Positions 48,901 through 58,826 of a DNA stretch of 64,000 nt are shown here, in pieces. The stretch is from assembly GCA_047495785.1 (NCBI GenBank), contig JBLDXI010000010.1, positions 434,001 to 498,000 of the forward strand. The letters are read 5' to 3'. The notes under the pieces are model-generated. The model did not search any database, was not told the DNA's origin, and was given only the letters and a program-made list of their open reading frames with translations. Source of the DNA: Lepidodermella squamata (taxonomy: Eukaryota; Gastrotricha). The translations under genes and the position numbers were made by a program. Position 1 is the first letter of the stretch. Every line of letters starts with the position of its first letter.

Positions 48901-49251
48901 TTTTGGAATTTTAGCTGAATAAATCGAATTTTATTTACCGGACAAATCTCGGACGCGGTATTCCTTATCAGCCATTAACCGGAAACAGGCGTCTTCACAC
49001 GAGGCTGCGAAATCTTCGGGTAATTTGTGGAACGCTGAACTAATCAAAATTTTAGCGACACTCAACGAGCCGTGTTCAACCTCCCATTGCGTATTTGCAG
49101 TATTAGAAATATTGCTTAGAACAAACTCGCAAGTTTGAGCAATATCAGATGAAGACAGCGACGGTAGGGCGGCTTCAAAAGCGGTTAAACCTTTCTCCCG
49201 GTCAAGCTTAGCCTTGCTGGTCAACTGCTTCAGAATATTAGCTAAATCCAT
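39907..49251 (-). CDS. HEAT/ARM-repeat protein, four exons, unnamed family
   Basis: Exons 49251-48939, 48808-48272, 45009-44279 and 40368-39907 join in frame to 680 residues. Helical repeats run through the protein: DLANILKQLTSKAKLDREKG at the N-terminus, RYVRETGFHILASF, WSHVRMAACVASRNFF, NHAVREASISCIAELAVK, WPVRDGACQACGKFVANF and SVRAGAAVALAAVC, a classic HEAT pattern of paired helices with Val-Arg steps. Between repeats, exon 2 has a Ser/Asn/Arg-rich disordered loop. The C-terminal exon (GDACNTHLRRFCRAAEPW to DRLMPPNL) is well conserved-looking. HEAT proteins act as scaffolds or transport adaptors, but I cannot assign this one. Introns 2 and 3 are 3.3 and 3.9 kb and filled with mobile-element debris; intron 1 is 130 bp. 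Acceptor-like ATTTAG ends 9 bp before the ATG. Confidence 0.78.
40636..43180 (+). mobile_element. Mobile-element debris in HEAT-gene intron 3, FLYWCH-like finger
   Basis: Plus-strand frames are interrupted but not random. At 40866-41312 a helical frame starts MMEADPEFYEELYRIVNIW. At 41343-41654 the frame contains QLGCKAFMHF followed by PQPHNHGDD, resembling a FLYWCH/WRKY-GCM1-type zinc finger (CxA...HxH) as found in Mutator-like elements. Near 43005 a second QLGCKAYYSF block occurs in another frame. No transposase core is seen. The orientation is opposite to the host gene. I infer a decayed DNA transposon; the superfamily is tentative. Confidence 0.4.
43324..44078. mobile_element. Fold-back MITE with about 215-bp arms and TTAA ends
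   Basis: The left arm (43324-43540) starts TTAAAGTATGACCAATATT and the right arm (43860-44078) ends as its reverse complement, AATATTGGTCATACTTTAA. The arms match nearly perfectly over about 215 bp, including the block GAGGAATTTTTTGGAGCGG. The core of about 320 bp has no coding frame. TTAA at both ends fits the target site of piggyBac-type elements, although the usual CCC after TTAA is missing. It lies in intron 3 of the HEAT gene, about 200 bp from exon 3. Confidence 0.9.
45386..45427. repeat. Short palindrome, ACCGCATGG ... CCATGCGGT
   Basis: A 9-bp perfect inverted repeat separated by about 24 bp, with a second inner inverted pair (GGATATC / GAT-rich). It sits at the left side of the plus-strand debris in HEAT-gene intron 2 and could be a hairpin end of a mobile element. 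Confidence 0.4.
45440..47980 (+). mobile_element. Unclassified mobile-element-like ORFs in HEAT-gene intron 2
   Basis: Plus-strand frames with protein-like composition: 45449-45871 (LKVLAKNGSLLQYMGDNWEL and DWTLEEIQRKAMGRGFEE), 46265-46633 (CFRDAESFKNYLKVFKQIII), 46844-47040 (DMLQCGLAHGYAMRPGFSNL) and 47466-47860 (LKALRKNGVFKKSDKGSAMV and KALKHLSAANYV). They are broken by stops and frame shifts. GC content rises around 46.8-47.7 kb compared with the AT-rich surroundings. None matches a family I know. Their orientation is again opposite to the host gene. I treat them as one or more degraded insertions. Confidence 0.4.
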
Positions 49252-49884
49252 AATTAGTATCTAAATAAATAAAAACCAAAAGAATGTAAATCGAACTCGA
49301 CATCATAATTATTATTATTCGGCTTTTTTCCAGTTTTACAAAAATTGTGACGTATCGAATAGTACAAAAGAGCACGCGCTTGTTTCGTTATTAAAATTGT
49401 TTCAAGCAACCATAAAATCATTTTTTTCACCAAGTTTGGTGACGATATCAGACAATAAAAACCATGTGCGACGGACGCCGGACCACCCCGATTTTTTGCC
49501 AGAAAGCATCGATAATTAGCCGATTTATCATTGTTTTTCGGGCTGAATTTTTCAATTCGAGGCTCAGGCAAAAAATCGGCCTAGTCCACATATATAAAAA
49601 CAAGTGTATCCTCTACCAAAAAAACACCGATAAAAGGAGCAACGAGTTGTTTCCTTGAATGAAACACCGAAAGAGAACGATAGAAAAGTAGCATCGGTAG
49701 TCAGTCAGTATATTATTAATATAGATTAAAATTGACAATAATATATCGTCAGAAAAATTGGAAACATTTGGTTTTTCGATGAGAGCTACAGGAGTAATTT
49801 CAACATTTCCTCGACAAAAATTCAACACAACGGCAATACAATTTTCAGGTCATTTTAATAATATTGAAAAATCCGCCTTAAAAA
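49252..49884. other. Intergenic, HEAT gene to proline-rich gene
   Basis: AT-rich region of 633 bp upstream of the HEAT gene and downstream of the proline-rich gene. It should hold the polyadenylation site of the latter. The only distinct signal is the acceptor-like ATTTATTTAG (ending at 49261) directly before the HEAT start. No coding region. Confidence 0.5.
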
Positions 49885-51657
49885 TCAGCTTTTCGCCTGT
49901 TCATTGCCAGACGAGTTGCTTTTAACAGCAGGTTCGTTGTTACTATTCGGTTGAGAAATCGGGGGTGGGGTACTCGCGGCCGGTGGCGGCGGCGGGTTAG
50001 AAGATAGCGGAGATGGCGGTAGGCGGGGGATTTCGCTAAATTTCCGCCTCGCTAGTATCGAAGCTGCTGGGTTCGGCCCAATAGCACCGGCAGGTAACGC
50101 GCCACTCAGCTCTTCCATGCCCAACGGGCCGTAATACAAATCGCCAGATCGTTGTTTCAGATGCCGGGCTGGTAGGGGCGGCGGCGGGGGTGGCATTGAG
50201 ACGGGTTCAGCCGAGTTCTGGCGCACCATCGACGGCGCCTGGGGTACAAAAGTCTGCGGCGCAGATTGAAGCCGCAGCCGCTCTTGCGCGATTATCTGAG
50301 CGATGTTTTCATAGCCGCCGCGATGGCTGTCCGCGGCACCGGTCGGGCTCGTGAAAATCGAACTCCTCGGCCGGCGGTTTATCGCAGATTGCACCGAGTT
50401 GTTGTAATGCGTCGTGTAATTGCCCACGCTCATGCGACTCGGGCCGACGTAGGACGTTCGCGCCGTCCCTGCCCCGCCGAATGACATTCGATAGTCGGCC
50501 ATTCCGGACGAGAAATGCCTCGCCACCGTCGCGATTGGTTTCTGATGCGGCGTGGGAGAAATCGATCGATTCACCTGAGTATCCGAATTCGATAGAATAC
50601 CACCCAGCGCCGCTTGAGTTCGCTCGTCGATTGACGTCGATAAACTTGTGCCGCTGTTTAAATCACTCTGCGAGGTTAGAACGACACTTCGATTACTGCC
50701 ACCGCCTTGAACTCTCAGGTAGAAGTGGCGGTACAGCGCGGCTTGGTATCGTTCGTATAAAGCTTTTGTTTCGTTGAGTTCAGCTTCTAAAACTCTGGCA
50801 AGCATTGCGTCGTACGCGTGAAGGGTTGGCAAGTCGAAAGATTCCCACTGCAAAAAGTGGTCGAATTTTTCTGGCGCTCGGAAATATATCAACAGCCATT
50901 CAGGAACAACTGAAAATAATAAAAAACGAATAATACAGCATTCAAATATGACTTCCGAGATCCAATGTTCAATTTTCAGATCTTTAGGATATTCAAAATA
51001 TTTAGCGGACAAAAATGCACAATAGGCTGAAAAGAGAACCAGAGTTATGAAAAATTGTATGGCTATTTTTGTGAATAATATGTTGGAAAATTCCTGGCGA
51101 TTCTTAGAAATTACTCATTTTTTTTGTGAAAAATATTCAAATTCCATGTTGTGGAATATTTCAAGGGAACGCCTTTTCAATTTTTCCTGCCGTGATTCAT
51201 CTAAATAAAAACTCAGTAATAGCTCGCTGTGAAACTCGATTTTCTTTTTTTTCAAGCGAATCGAATACAAAAATCGAATACAAATAGGAAATTTTTCCAA
51301 CAAAAATTCAAAAAATTCTTCTTAATAAAATGACTCCATAATATTATTTTCAATAAAATATAAAATAAAAATCGACAAATTCTTTGAAAAATTCTCAACA
51401 AAAATTCCTATAAATAAAGAAGTAGATAATATAAGATAATTTATTTGCTTACCATTGGATGCTACTGAGGACCGCATAGGGGTCGGCGTGAGAAAAGACC
51501 CGCTTTGCGAAGCATCAACCGGTTGGCAAATGCCGAGACCTGTATCTGCCGATGACGAGGAGGAACCGGTGAGGCCAAAGCCAGGCATGTGATCGAGCGT
51601 AGATGCCCGAGGCGCCATACCTTCGTCATCTGGTCTATTATTATTACTTTTTATCAT
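49885..51657 (-). CDS. Unrecognised protein with conserved N-terminal helical block and polyproline C-terminus
   Basis: Exons 51657-51453 and 50909-49885 join in frame to 409 residues across a 543-bp intron (donor GTAAGC, acceptor TTTTCAG). The start ATG (MIKSNNNRPDDEG) lies 5 bp after an acceptor-like ATTTTTAG. Residues about 70-130 look folded: VPEWLLIYFRAPEKF, LQWESFDLPTLHAYDAM, EAELNETKALYERYQAALYR. The rest is disordered, Ser/Arg-rich, then Pro-rich with PPPPPPLPARH and PPLSSNPPPPPAAS, typical of SH3-, WW- or EVH1-binding tracts. This suggests a cytoskeletal or signalling adaptor, but that is inference from composition; the folded block was not matched to a named family. Confidence 0.65.
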
Positions 51658-52016
51658 AACAACTAAAAATACAAAAATTATCAATTCAACACCACTCAAT
51701 TTTTCTTTGCATTTTAAAACTGAACAACAGTATTTGATTACTTTATTCCGAGAGCCTTAATATTACATTTTCCTTCTAATTTGTTGACTACTTCTCCAAG
51801 AAAAGGTCAGTTTTATCCACTATTAAAACAATCCAAGTGGCAGTCCGAGTGTTTAAACGGGGCAATTTTTTCTAATGGTAGAAACAGGTGTCAAAGTATA
51901 GACCTTCTCAATCACAAATATAATTACTATCAGAGTGCGTGAATTTCATTTTTTTCAAGTCGATCCGGGTTTCATTATTTCTTATCATTGAGTTCTCATG
52001 GCCTAAATACATCCGT
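51658..52016. other. Intergenic, proline-rich gene to COX7A-like gene
   Basis: About 360 bp, AT-rich, with no coding signal. It includes the 3'-UTR of the COX7A-like gene and the leader of the proline-rich gene. Confidence 0.5.
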
Positions 52017-52534
52017 TTATTTTTTCTTCTTCAGGAACAGAGGATCGACCATGTTCCACAGGGTGTCACCGATGAACAAGAAACCAACGCCGATCATTGC
52101 CCAGATGGCATAGAAAGCGGCCATATCGCGGGCGCCCATTTTCTGCCACACCAATTTGCCGTCTTTCTTCTACAAAATTATAAGAAAAATGTGTGTTAAA
52201 TTAAAAAAAAAAATTTTGAATTTTAAATTTTTCAAAAAATTTAAGGAGGACGAACCAGGAAAAATTCCTGCGTTTCCATGATTTTCTTGTAGTGAGGGGT
52301 ATTCGGGACCAGGCCGTACTTGCCAGTGTTGCCAACAGCGGTCGACATGGTCGAGGATTGGCGGACGACGGCAGTGCCGCGCTGCGGGCCAGCAACTTCG
52401 GCGAATTCGGTGAAAGCATCACGGACGAGGCCGCTGCTCTTGTTGCCGCTGCGGACAATGCCCTGAGGCACGTAGCTCGAAGCGCCAGCCGATTGCAGGC
52501 GACCAATGACTTGGTTAAACCGGTAGTACGACAT
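52017..52534 (-). CDS. COX7A-like subunit of cytochrome c oxidase
   Basis: Small nuclear-encoded subunit of mitochondrial complex IV. Exon 1 52534-52256 and exon 2 52169-52017 give 143 residues. The splice uses an unusual donor GTTCGT after TTCCTG and acceptor TTTGTAG; the join reads ETQEFFLKKDGKLVWQKMG. The C-terminal part aligns with COX7A: a DGKLVWQKMGARD block like the family's D-x-PLYLKGG-x-AD, then one transmembrane helix (FYAIWAMIGVGFLFIGDTLW) and a Lys-rich tail. The N-terminal about 70 residues are Ser/Arg/Gly-rich and could include a mitochondrial targeting sequence, although the extreme N-terminus (MSYYRFNQVIGRLQSAG) is only mildly basic. A different single-span mitochondrial protein is possible. 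Its acceptor-like TTTATAG is 30 bp before the ATG and 133 bp past the CWC22 stop. Confidence 0.65.
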
Positions 52535-52698
52535 TATCGCCGGTTATTACGGTTTAAATAACCACTATAAAATACAAAAAAAATCGATAAATTAAGGTAA
52601 CAAACTCGGCTAAGAACAGCTTTTATTAAACAAGTCATGATAGACAGGTGTAACAGTGCAACCGGATTGCAAATTGCGGTTTTTTTCCTCTTATTGAA

Positions 52699-55600
52699 CT
52701 AATCCGAGTCTGAATCGGACGAGGAGCCGGATGAAGACCCGGAACTTGAGCCTGACGACGATGAGGAACTGCTCGACGAGGCCGAGCTGTGGCGGGCGCG
52801 TTTCGGCTGGCCCGGGTAGTTCGCCTGGGCGGCTGATTCCTTGTCGAGGCCGCGGCGGGGCTGCGGTTCGGTTACGCGGCTGCGGACCGGCGGCGAGTCG
52901 TCGGATCGCCTCGGTCGGCTGGGCGGGCTTGGCGAACGGCGACGGGCCGGCGGGCTCGGAGAGCGGCGGCGAGCAGGTGGACTGGGCGAGCGACGACGCG
53001 CAGTACGCGGCGATCGCGACTTTGAACTGAAAGAAAAATGTATCATTAGTAAATTTAAAAATATGGCTCAAGTTTGTATTCGAAGAGATAAAACTTCAAC
53101 GGTTAAACTTAAACTAACCATGTTACTTGGGAAAACTGAATTAAAATCCGCTGGACGCGTCATTCCAATAAATTTTAACCAATTTATGTTTTTCAAAGTT
53201 TAAAAATCGGTTTTTCGCCGAAAAATGCTAAAATTTGAAACAAAGGTGAGCAGGGTTTTCCTGTAAATTTTGAGAATTTTCTAATTTTTATCTGATTTTT
53301 ACCTAGAAAAGTTCTGAAATTCTACCTAGAAATTGAGATTTCAAAATTTCCAGCTATACACAACAAACGAAATCCATTAACGAGACTTATTGAGGAACAC
53401 CATAAATACCGTAAAATACAGCCCTGGCCTGTAAATTTACAGTCCTCAATAATTTCGAATTTTAGAAACTAAAACAGAAGTTTTCTGGCCATGTTTTATC
53501 CTCAGCACTGAGCTATAATTTACAGTCTGATCTGTAAAACGAAACTTCAGCAATTTCAATTTGATAAGTTCAGGCGCCGCGATTTCAGAATGTATTTTCA
53601 ACTCACTTGGAACGAGCCACAGGTTTGCGACTCGGCGGCGAAGGTGATCGCCGTTTTCTTGCCTCGGGAGAACGGCGCCTGGGAGACGGCGATCTACGCC
53701 TCGGAGAAGGCGATCGGCGCTTTGGCGATGGTGATCGCCTTCGTTGAGGCGGAGATGGAGAGCGACGCCTCGGAGGTGGAGAAGGTGAACGACGCTTCTG
53801 CGGCGGCGAAGGGGATCGGCGTCTCGCAGGCGGCGGGGAAGGCGAGCGACGTCTCGCAGGCGGCGGAGATGGCGATCTGCGACGCTGGGCAGGCGAAGGC
53901 GACCGTCTAGCCCTACGCTGGGGCGGCGACGCAGACCTAGACCGGCTTCGCGACTGATTCCTCCTAACCGGAGACGGCGATCGACGAGTTTTACGCGGCG
54001 ATGGCGACCTACGGCGCGGCGGTGGAGAAGGAGAGCGACGCCTCTGCGGCGGTGGAGATGGCGATCGGCGCCTTTGAGGCGGGGAGGTCGACCTTGATCG
54101 ATTCCTAGCATTATTCCGACCCGCTTTAGCCGGCGAAGGCGATCTACGGACGTTGCGCTGAGGCGGTGGCGATGGCGATCGTCTTCGCTGGGGTGGGGAG
54201 GGTGACCGCGATGCAGCAGACGATTCAGTGGATGCCTTCCGGTTTCGCCGCTGTTTCGGCGATGACGACCCTGAACGACCCCGGCGACCCTGGTCCGGTC
54301 GGGTTTTAGCTGGTGGAGGGGATGGTGACCGCCGTTGCTGCCTTTTCTGAGGAGGCGGTGAGGGTGAACGGCGCCGTTGAGGCGGGGGAGACGGCGATTT
54401 TTGGCGACGCCTTGGCGGCGATTTCTCCGCTACTCGTCTCGGCGGTGGAGAGGGCGAGCGGCTTTCAGACGATTTTGGCCTTCGATCCCGACGAGGCTGT
54501 TGTCTTGGCGATCTCGACCTGGTTCGAGACCTCCTACCACCACGGTTGGTTTGCTGCTGAGGTGGAGGTGGTGGATCACGTTCAACGCTAACCCTCTCCT
54601 CCTTAATTTTGACTGGAGTATTTTCATCCCTCTTCGATTTTTTCTTCTTCGACGATTGCCGTTCGTCCTCAGACGGCGACTCCGAGTAAGATTCGGACGA
54701 ACTATCGCGGCGTTTCTTGCTCTTTTTCTTCTTCTTTTTCTCCTCCTTCTTCTCCTTCTTCACAGTTTTCTCCTGCTTGACTGATAGCGGTTGCTGCTGA
54801 TTCGAGGCGGCGAGTTGGTCAAGTTTCTGCTGCAATTGCATCGTAGGTTTTTGCGAGTTCTTCAAAACATCTCGCAATTCGTCCGTCAAACCACCTAAAC
54901 CAATGGCTGTGAAAAAATTGATGGCGAAACGAATGTTTTTCGGCGAATCGGTCGGAAAAACGCCATTGAAAGAAGCTTTCAACGTCGGATCCTGGAATCG
55001 CTCGTTCAACTTGACAACACCCATTTGTTCGGCGAGTTCCTATTAAAATAAAACAATTCAAAAATAAATAGTCCACCTTAAAATTATTCAAAAAATATAT
55101 TATTTACCTGGAACAAAATTTTGATGAAAATACGACCAGAACTTGTCGTAGTCTCCTCGGTGAGGACTATACAAGAAAAGCAAGACCAGCTGATGGCGTC
55201 TGAGAAGAACAAATGAGCGAATAATTTCGCGACATTGCGCAGCTTCATCAATTCAAGCCGGTGGCACGTGTCGTATTGATCTTTAAAAATCTGCTCGAAA
55301 AACGGCACGTATTTTGCGTTTATTTTGCAAAACCGCTCGGCGAGAAGGCCGAAAAACTTTTCGTACGTCCGCAACTGAGCCGCGCAGTCAACAATCATAT
55401 AACACAACTCCTGCTCCTGCTCCGGCTTCAGCGTCATTTTCAACAATTTATGGGCAGCTTCTTCGAAATTTAAGCTGGATTGGATTGCGAGGTAAATCGT
55501 TCGACGTAGATTGACCATGTTGACCTCGGTGTTGTCGATAATACCCTGGTCACCCTGGCCTTCTCCGCCCTCGCCTTCACCCTCTTCATCATCCTCGTCG

Positions 55601-56517
55601 CCTTCTTCACCACCCTCGCCCCCTTCACCCTCTCCGTCGTCATCGCCTATAATTTCACGCTTGATTTCCTCATATTTCGCCTCATTTTCCAGGAAATTGT
55701 CGTCGAATTTGAACACGTCCAACTCGCGCTCCTCGGAAATATCGTCCTCAAGCGACATCAAATGCGTGTATTGATCACCCTCTTCGACCAAATCCAGCTC
55801 AGAAACAACAGTAGGGTGGTCCTTGAAGTTGTCCTTTATCACAGCAAACATAACCTCAATCATATACTGCGTTCTCGGGTCGATTTGCGCCTCGTGTAGA
55901 ACCGCGCGTAACCGATCGGTGATTGCGACTAAACCACGCGGTGAGACAACTTTCAACCGGGCGCCGCACTCCTTGAGGAAGGCAATCGCAACTTCAACCG
56001 AGTCATCAGTCGGCTGTTCGAGGAGTAGCATCAAAATTTCAAGGGCGAGCAACTCGTGCGCCACCTGTTGATTCACCAAATGCGCGACGAAACGCGTCGA
56101 TGAAAGACACAAATTTTTATCACGACGCTTGTAACCCTTTCGGAAGGAGATGATCAAACGCCGAAGTAGAAGCTCACCAATTGCCGGGAATTTCGTGTTT
56201 ATCACAGCGACTAAAGCCGCAAAAACGTTAGTATAAGTCGGCGAGAAGGTCTGGCATTGAATGAGAGACCGCGCGAGTAACCCTCGGCCTCGAACCAAAT
56301 TTTCGCCGAATAATTCACGGATGACATTTGTGATATTAGGCGTGTTGACTTTGTTAACAAAGCCGTGGATTGATTTTTTGAGCGCTTCCCATGACAAGCG
56401 TTGGTATCCGACGCCTGATTTGTCGGCGACCTGCTGCTGCATCATCATTTTCAGCTTCATGGGCGGAATGTAAGCGCCGCCACTGCGCGATAACAAATCC
56501 TTCGACGAACTGGCCAT
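52699..56517 (-). CDS. CWC22: Pre-mRNA-splicing factor CWC22
   Basis: CWC22 binds eIF4A3 and delivers it to the spliceosome for exon-junction-complex assembly. Exons 56517-55108, 55039-53607 and 53026-52699 join in frame to 1056 residues. The N-terminal MIF4G domain begins at [17 protein letters not shown] and includes [38 protein letters not shown] and [17 protein letters not shown]. An acidic Glu/Gly linker follows, then the MA3 domain with [36 protein letters not shown] and [18 protein letters not shown]. The C-terminus is a very long RS domain with dozens of RRRSPSPPP repeats, ending in a poly-Ser/Asp-Ser tail. I use the ATG at 56517; the open frame upstream starts only with GTG directly at an acceptor-like CTAG. 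A truncated paralogue lies just upstream. Confidence 0.95.
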
Positions 56518-56639
56518 CTCTGATTTGATTTTATCAATTAAAATCACCTAGAATCGAAAATAAATTATTAGTGAAATTTCAAGAAAGAAAGGAAAGTCTC
56601 AATTAAAATATTTGATGATCAGTTAAACTGCAGAAAATT

Positions 56640-57060
56640 AAGAGAAAATGTATTTTTTTCTCCTCAGTAAAATCAAAGTGTCAAAATTTGTGAAAAATCG
56701 GATGGGATATAGTGAAATCATCACCAAATTATTGAATTCAGTACCAAACATCATTGAAATTCGTACCAAATTATTCCAAATAGTTCCAAATCCCCAATTT
56801 GAAGACCCAGTCTTCAACCCTAACCTAACCCTAACCCTAACACTAACCCTAACCAGTTGAAAAACGAATATAATGGTTAGGTATTGAATTAAATGAAATT
56901 TGGTACCGGCGTAAGATTTTCCCAAATCGGATTGCCATGAAGGCCCTGATACGAGGTGAATTGGTTTTTGTTATCAGTAGTAACTGACAAGAGCAGTGGA
57001 TTAAATACTCTTCGTCTTTTCTAGAGCCAAATTCTTCGTCATTAGAGACAACAGACATGT
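56640..57060 (-). pseudogene. Duplicated 3' end of PMS1, frameshifted and split by an insertion
   Basis: From about 57058 down to 56933 the minus strand repeats the PMS1 C-terminus: SVVSNDEEFGSRKDEEYL here against SVVSSDKEFGSKKDEEYL in the real gene, then a frameshift, then nucleotide similarity up to the word AAATCGGATTGCCATG. There a 229-bp insertion intervenes, and the PMS1 3' flank resumes at 56703 down to about 56640. It is fused directly downstream of the CWC22-like copy. It cannot encode a PMS1 protein. Confidence 0.85.
56704..56932. mobile_element. Insertion with telomere-type repeats, flanked by 9-bp direct repeat
   Basis: AAATCGGAT occurs at 56695-56703 and again at 56924-56932; the intact PMS1 3' region has it once, so the segment between is a clean insertion with a target-site-like duplication. 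Within it, 56816-56854 is a run of CCCTAA units with small slips (TTAGGG type on the minus strand), preceded by short direct repeats of a CCAAATTATT / ACCAAA kind. No coding frame. Confidence 0.75.
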
Positions 57061-57069
57061 TTGCTGAAA

Positions 57070-58652
57070 TTACACCGTAGGCTTTTGCGAGTTCGTGAAA
57101 ATATCTCGCAATTCGTCCGTTATACCAACTAAACCGATGGCGGTAAAAAAATTGATGGCGAAACAAATATTTTTCGGCGAATCAGTCGGAAAAAGGCCCT
57201 TGAAAGACGCCTTTAAGGTCGGATCCTGGAATCGCTCGTTCAGTTTGACAACATCCATTTTTTCGGCGAGTTCCTATTAAAACAAAACAAAAAATAAGAA
57301 ACAATACTTTATATGACAAGAAATCAAAATATTCATTATTGAACTGAATTCATTGAATGTTTGCATCAAAGTATTCAAATTTGCAAAATAAACGGAAGAA
57401 CGAACTAGTCCGCCTTGAAATTCAATACACTGTAAAAAATCTCTGGCTATATATCCGCTAATTAGCCACTCGAGCCCATATAGTTGTTTGGATAAAAACC
57501 CCCCATAGAACCTCCTATTTAGCCCTTCAAATTATTTTACGCGGGCTATTTACCCAAATGAAATTATTTTGGGTAATTAACGAAAAATGTGTATTTTAAA
57601 ATGAGCAAGGCTGCTGTTTTGCGCAACGTTTCTTTTCTCACTCTCGGGCCAAAAACATCGCTATCGCAGTCCCATATTAAATGGGTCCCCCACAGAGTAG
57701 CAGGCTTCAAATAAAGCAGAGAGCAACAAATGGTGCACACTTCAGACCAAATGGCTTCAAAGCACTCCCATAAAAAGAGTAAAATGAAGTATTAAGCAAT
57801 GACCACCATGTTTTGGAATTAATGCTATTATTTTACTTAGAAGCCATTTTTTAATTTTGCTTTTAGGTCATGGTGCTTTGAAGCTTTTGCTTTGAAGCCT
57901 GTTACTAAATTTTCCCTACTTTGTAGGGGACCCATATTAAATGGGTATGTTTCATCCTGTAATTATCATTAAAGCAAAATATGGAACATTAATTGGATTC
58001 CTCTCAAAGTTAAATATATTTGGCTATTTATCCTATTTTATTCGAAATTGTGAAACAGTAATTTCCCAAAGTGGCTAAATACCAACTGCTATATAGCCAG
58101 AGATTTTTTACAGTGTATGGCTTGATTACTCAAGTTAATGAGACTTACCATGAATAAAAGCTTGATAAAAATACGACTAGAACTCGTAGTGGTTTCCTGG
58201 GTGAGAGTTATACAAGAAAAACAAGACCAGCTGATGGCGTCTGAGAACAACAAATGAGCAAATAATTTCGCGACATTGCGAAAATATATCAATTCATGAC
58301 GGTGACACGTGTCGTACTGGTCTTTGAAAATCTGCTCGAAAAACGGCACGTATTTCGCATTGGTCTTGCAAAACCGCTCGGCGAGAAGGCCAAAAAACCT
58401 TTTGTAGGTCTGCAACTGAGCCGCGCATTCAACAATCATATAGCACAGCTCTTGCTGCTGCTCCGGCTTCAGAGTCATTTTCAACAATTTATGCGCAGCT
58501 TCTTCGAAATTTAAGCTGGATTGGCTGGCCAGGTAAATTTCTTGACGTAAATTTACCATGTTAACCTCGATGTTGTCGACAATACCTTGGTCATCGAGCT
58601 TGAGCACGTCCGATTTGGGTCCAGTTTCAGAAATATCGCCCTCAAGCGACAT
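57070..58652 (-). CDS. CWC22-like protein reduced to the MA3 domain (duplicate)
   Basis: Exons 58652-58149 and 57273-57070 join in frame to 235 residues; donor GTAAGT, acceptor TAATAG, same position as in CWC22. The first exon starts MSLEGDIS, equal to an internal Met of CWC22, preceded by the same 30-bp leader and CTAG/TTTAG acceptor as the full gene. So the whole MIF4G domain has been deleted and the leader fused to the linker; most of the acidic linker is lost as well. The MA3 domain is intact ([53 protein letters not shown]). The protein stops at TAA where CWC22 has a Gln codon, at the junction with the PMS1 fragment, so it lacks the RS tail. The intron of 875 bp holds a MITE. No frameshift or internal stop is present, so it may still be expressed. 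Confidence 0.75.
57426..58117. mobile_element. TA-flanked MITE in the intron of the CWC22-like copy
   Basis: Ends are TACACTGTAAAAAATCTC and its reverse complement GAGATTTTTTACAGTGTA, with the inverted match continuing through GGCTATATA; total 692 bp. TA at both ends fits a TA target duplication, so a Tc1/mariner-type relative is likely. The interior holds a second inverted pair around ACCCATATTAAATGGGT and no coding frame. It is absent from the matching 68-bp intron of the full CWC22 gene, so it inserted after the duplication. Confidence 0.9.
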
Positions 58653-58826
58653 CTCTGATGCTATTTTATAACTTAAAATAACCTAAAATCGAAAATGAAT
58701 TATTAGTTAATTTCAAAAAGAAAAAAGTATCGATTCGAATTATTTGAGGATCAAAATTTCAAATAAATTTTAGAAAATTAAGAAGAGATAGTTGAGAGTT
58801 TATTTTTGCTTAGTAAAATCAAAGTA

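Noticed and set aside
39907-49251. Naming the HEAT protein as CLASP, importin or a PP2A subunit
   Set aside because: HEAT repeats alone do not discriminate, and no TOG-, importin- or PP2A-specific block was recognised.
52731-54784. Long plus-strand frames opposite the CWC22 RS domain
   Set aside because: They are mirror frames of the repetitive Arg/Ser/Pro codons; the minus-strand protein is a clear CWC22.
56816-56854. A chromosome end at the telomeric repeats
   Set aside because: The tract is short, imperfect and flanked on both sides by homologous PMS1 DNA, so it is interstitial.
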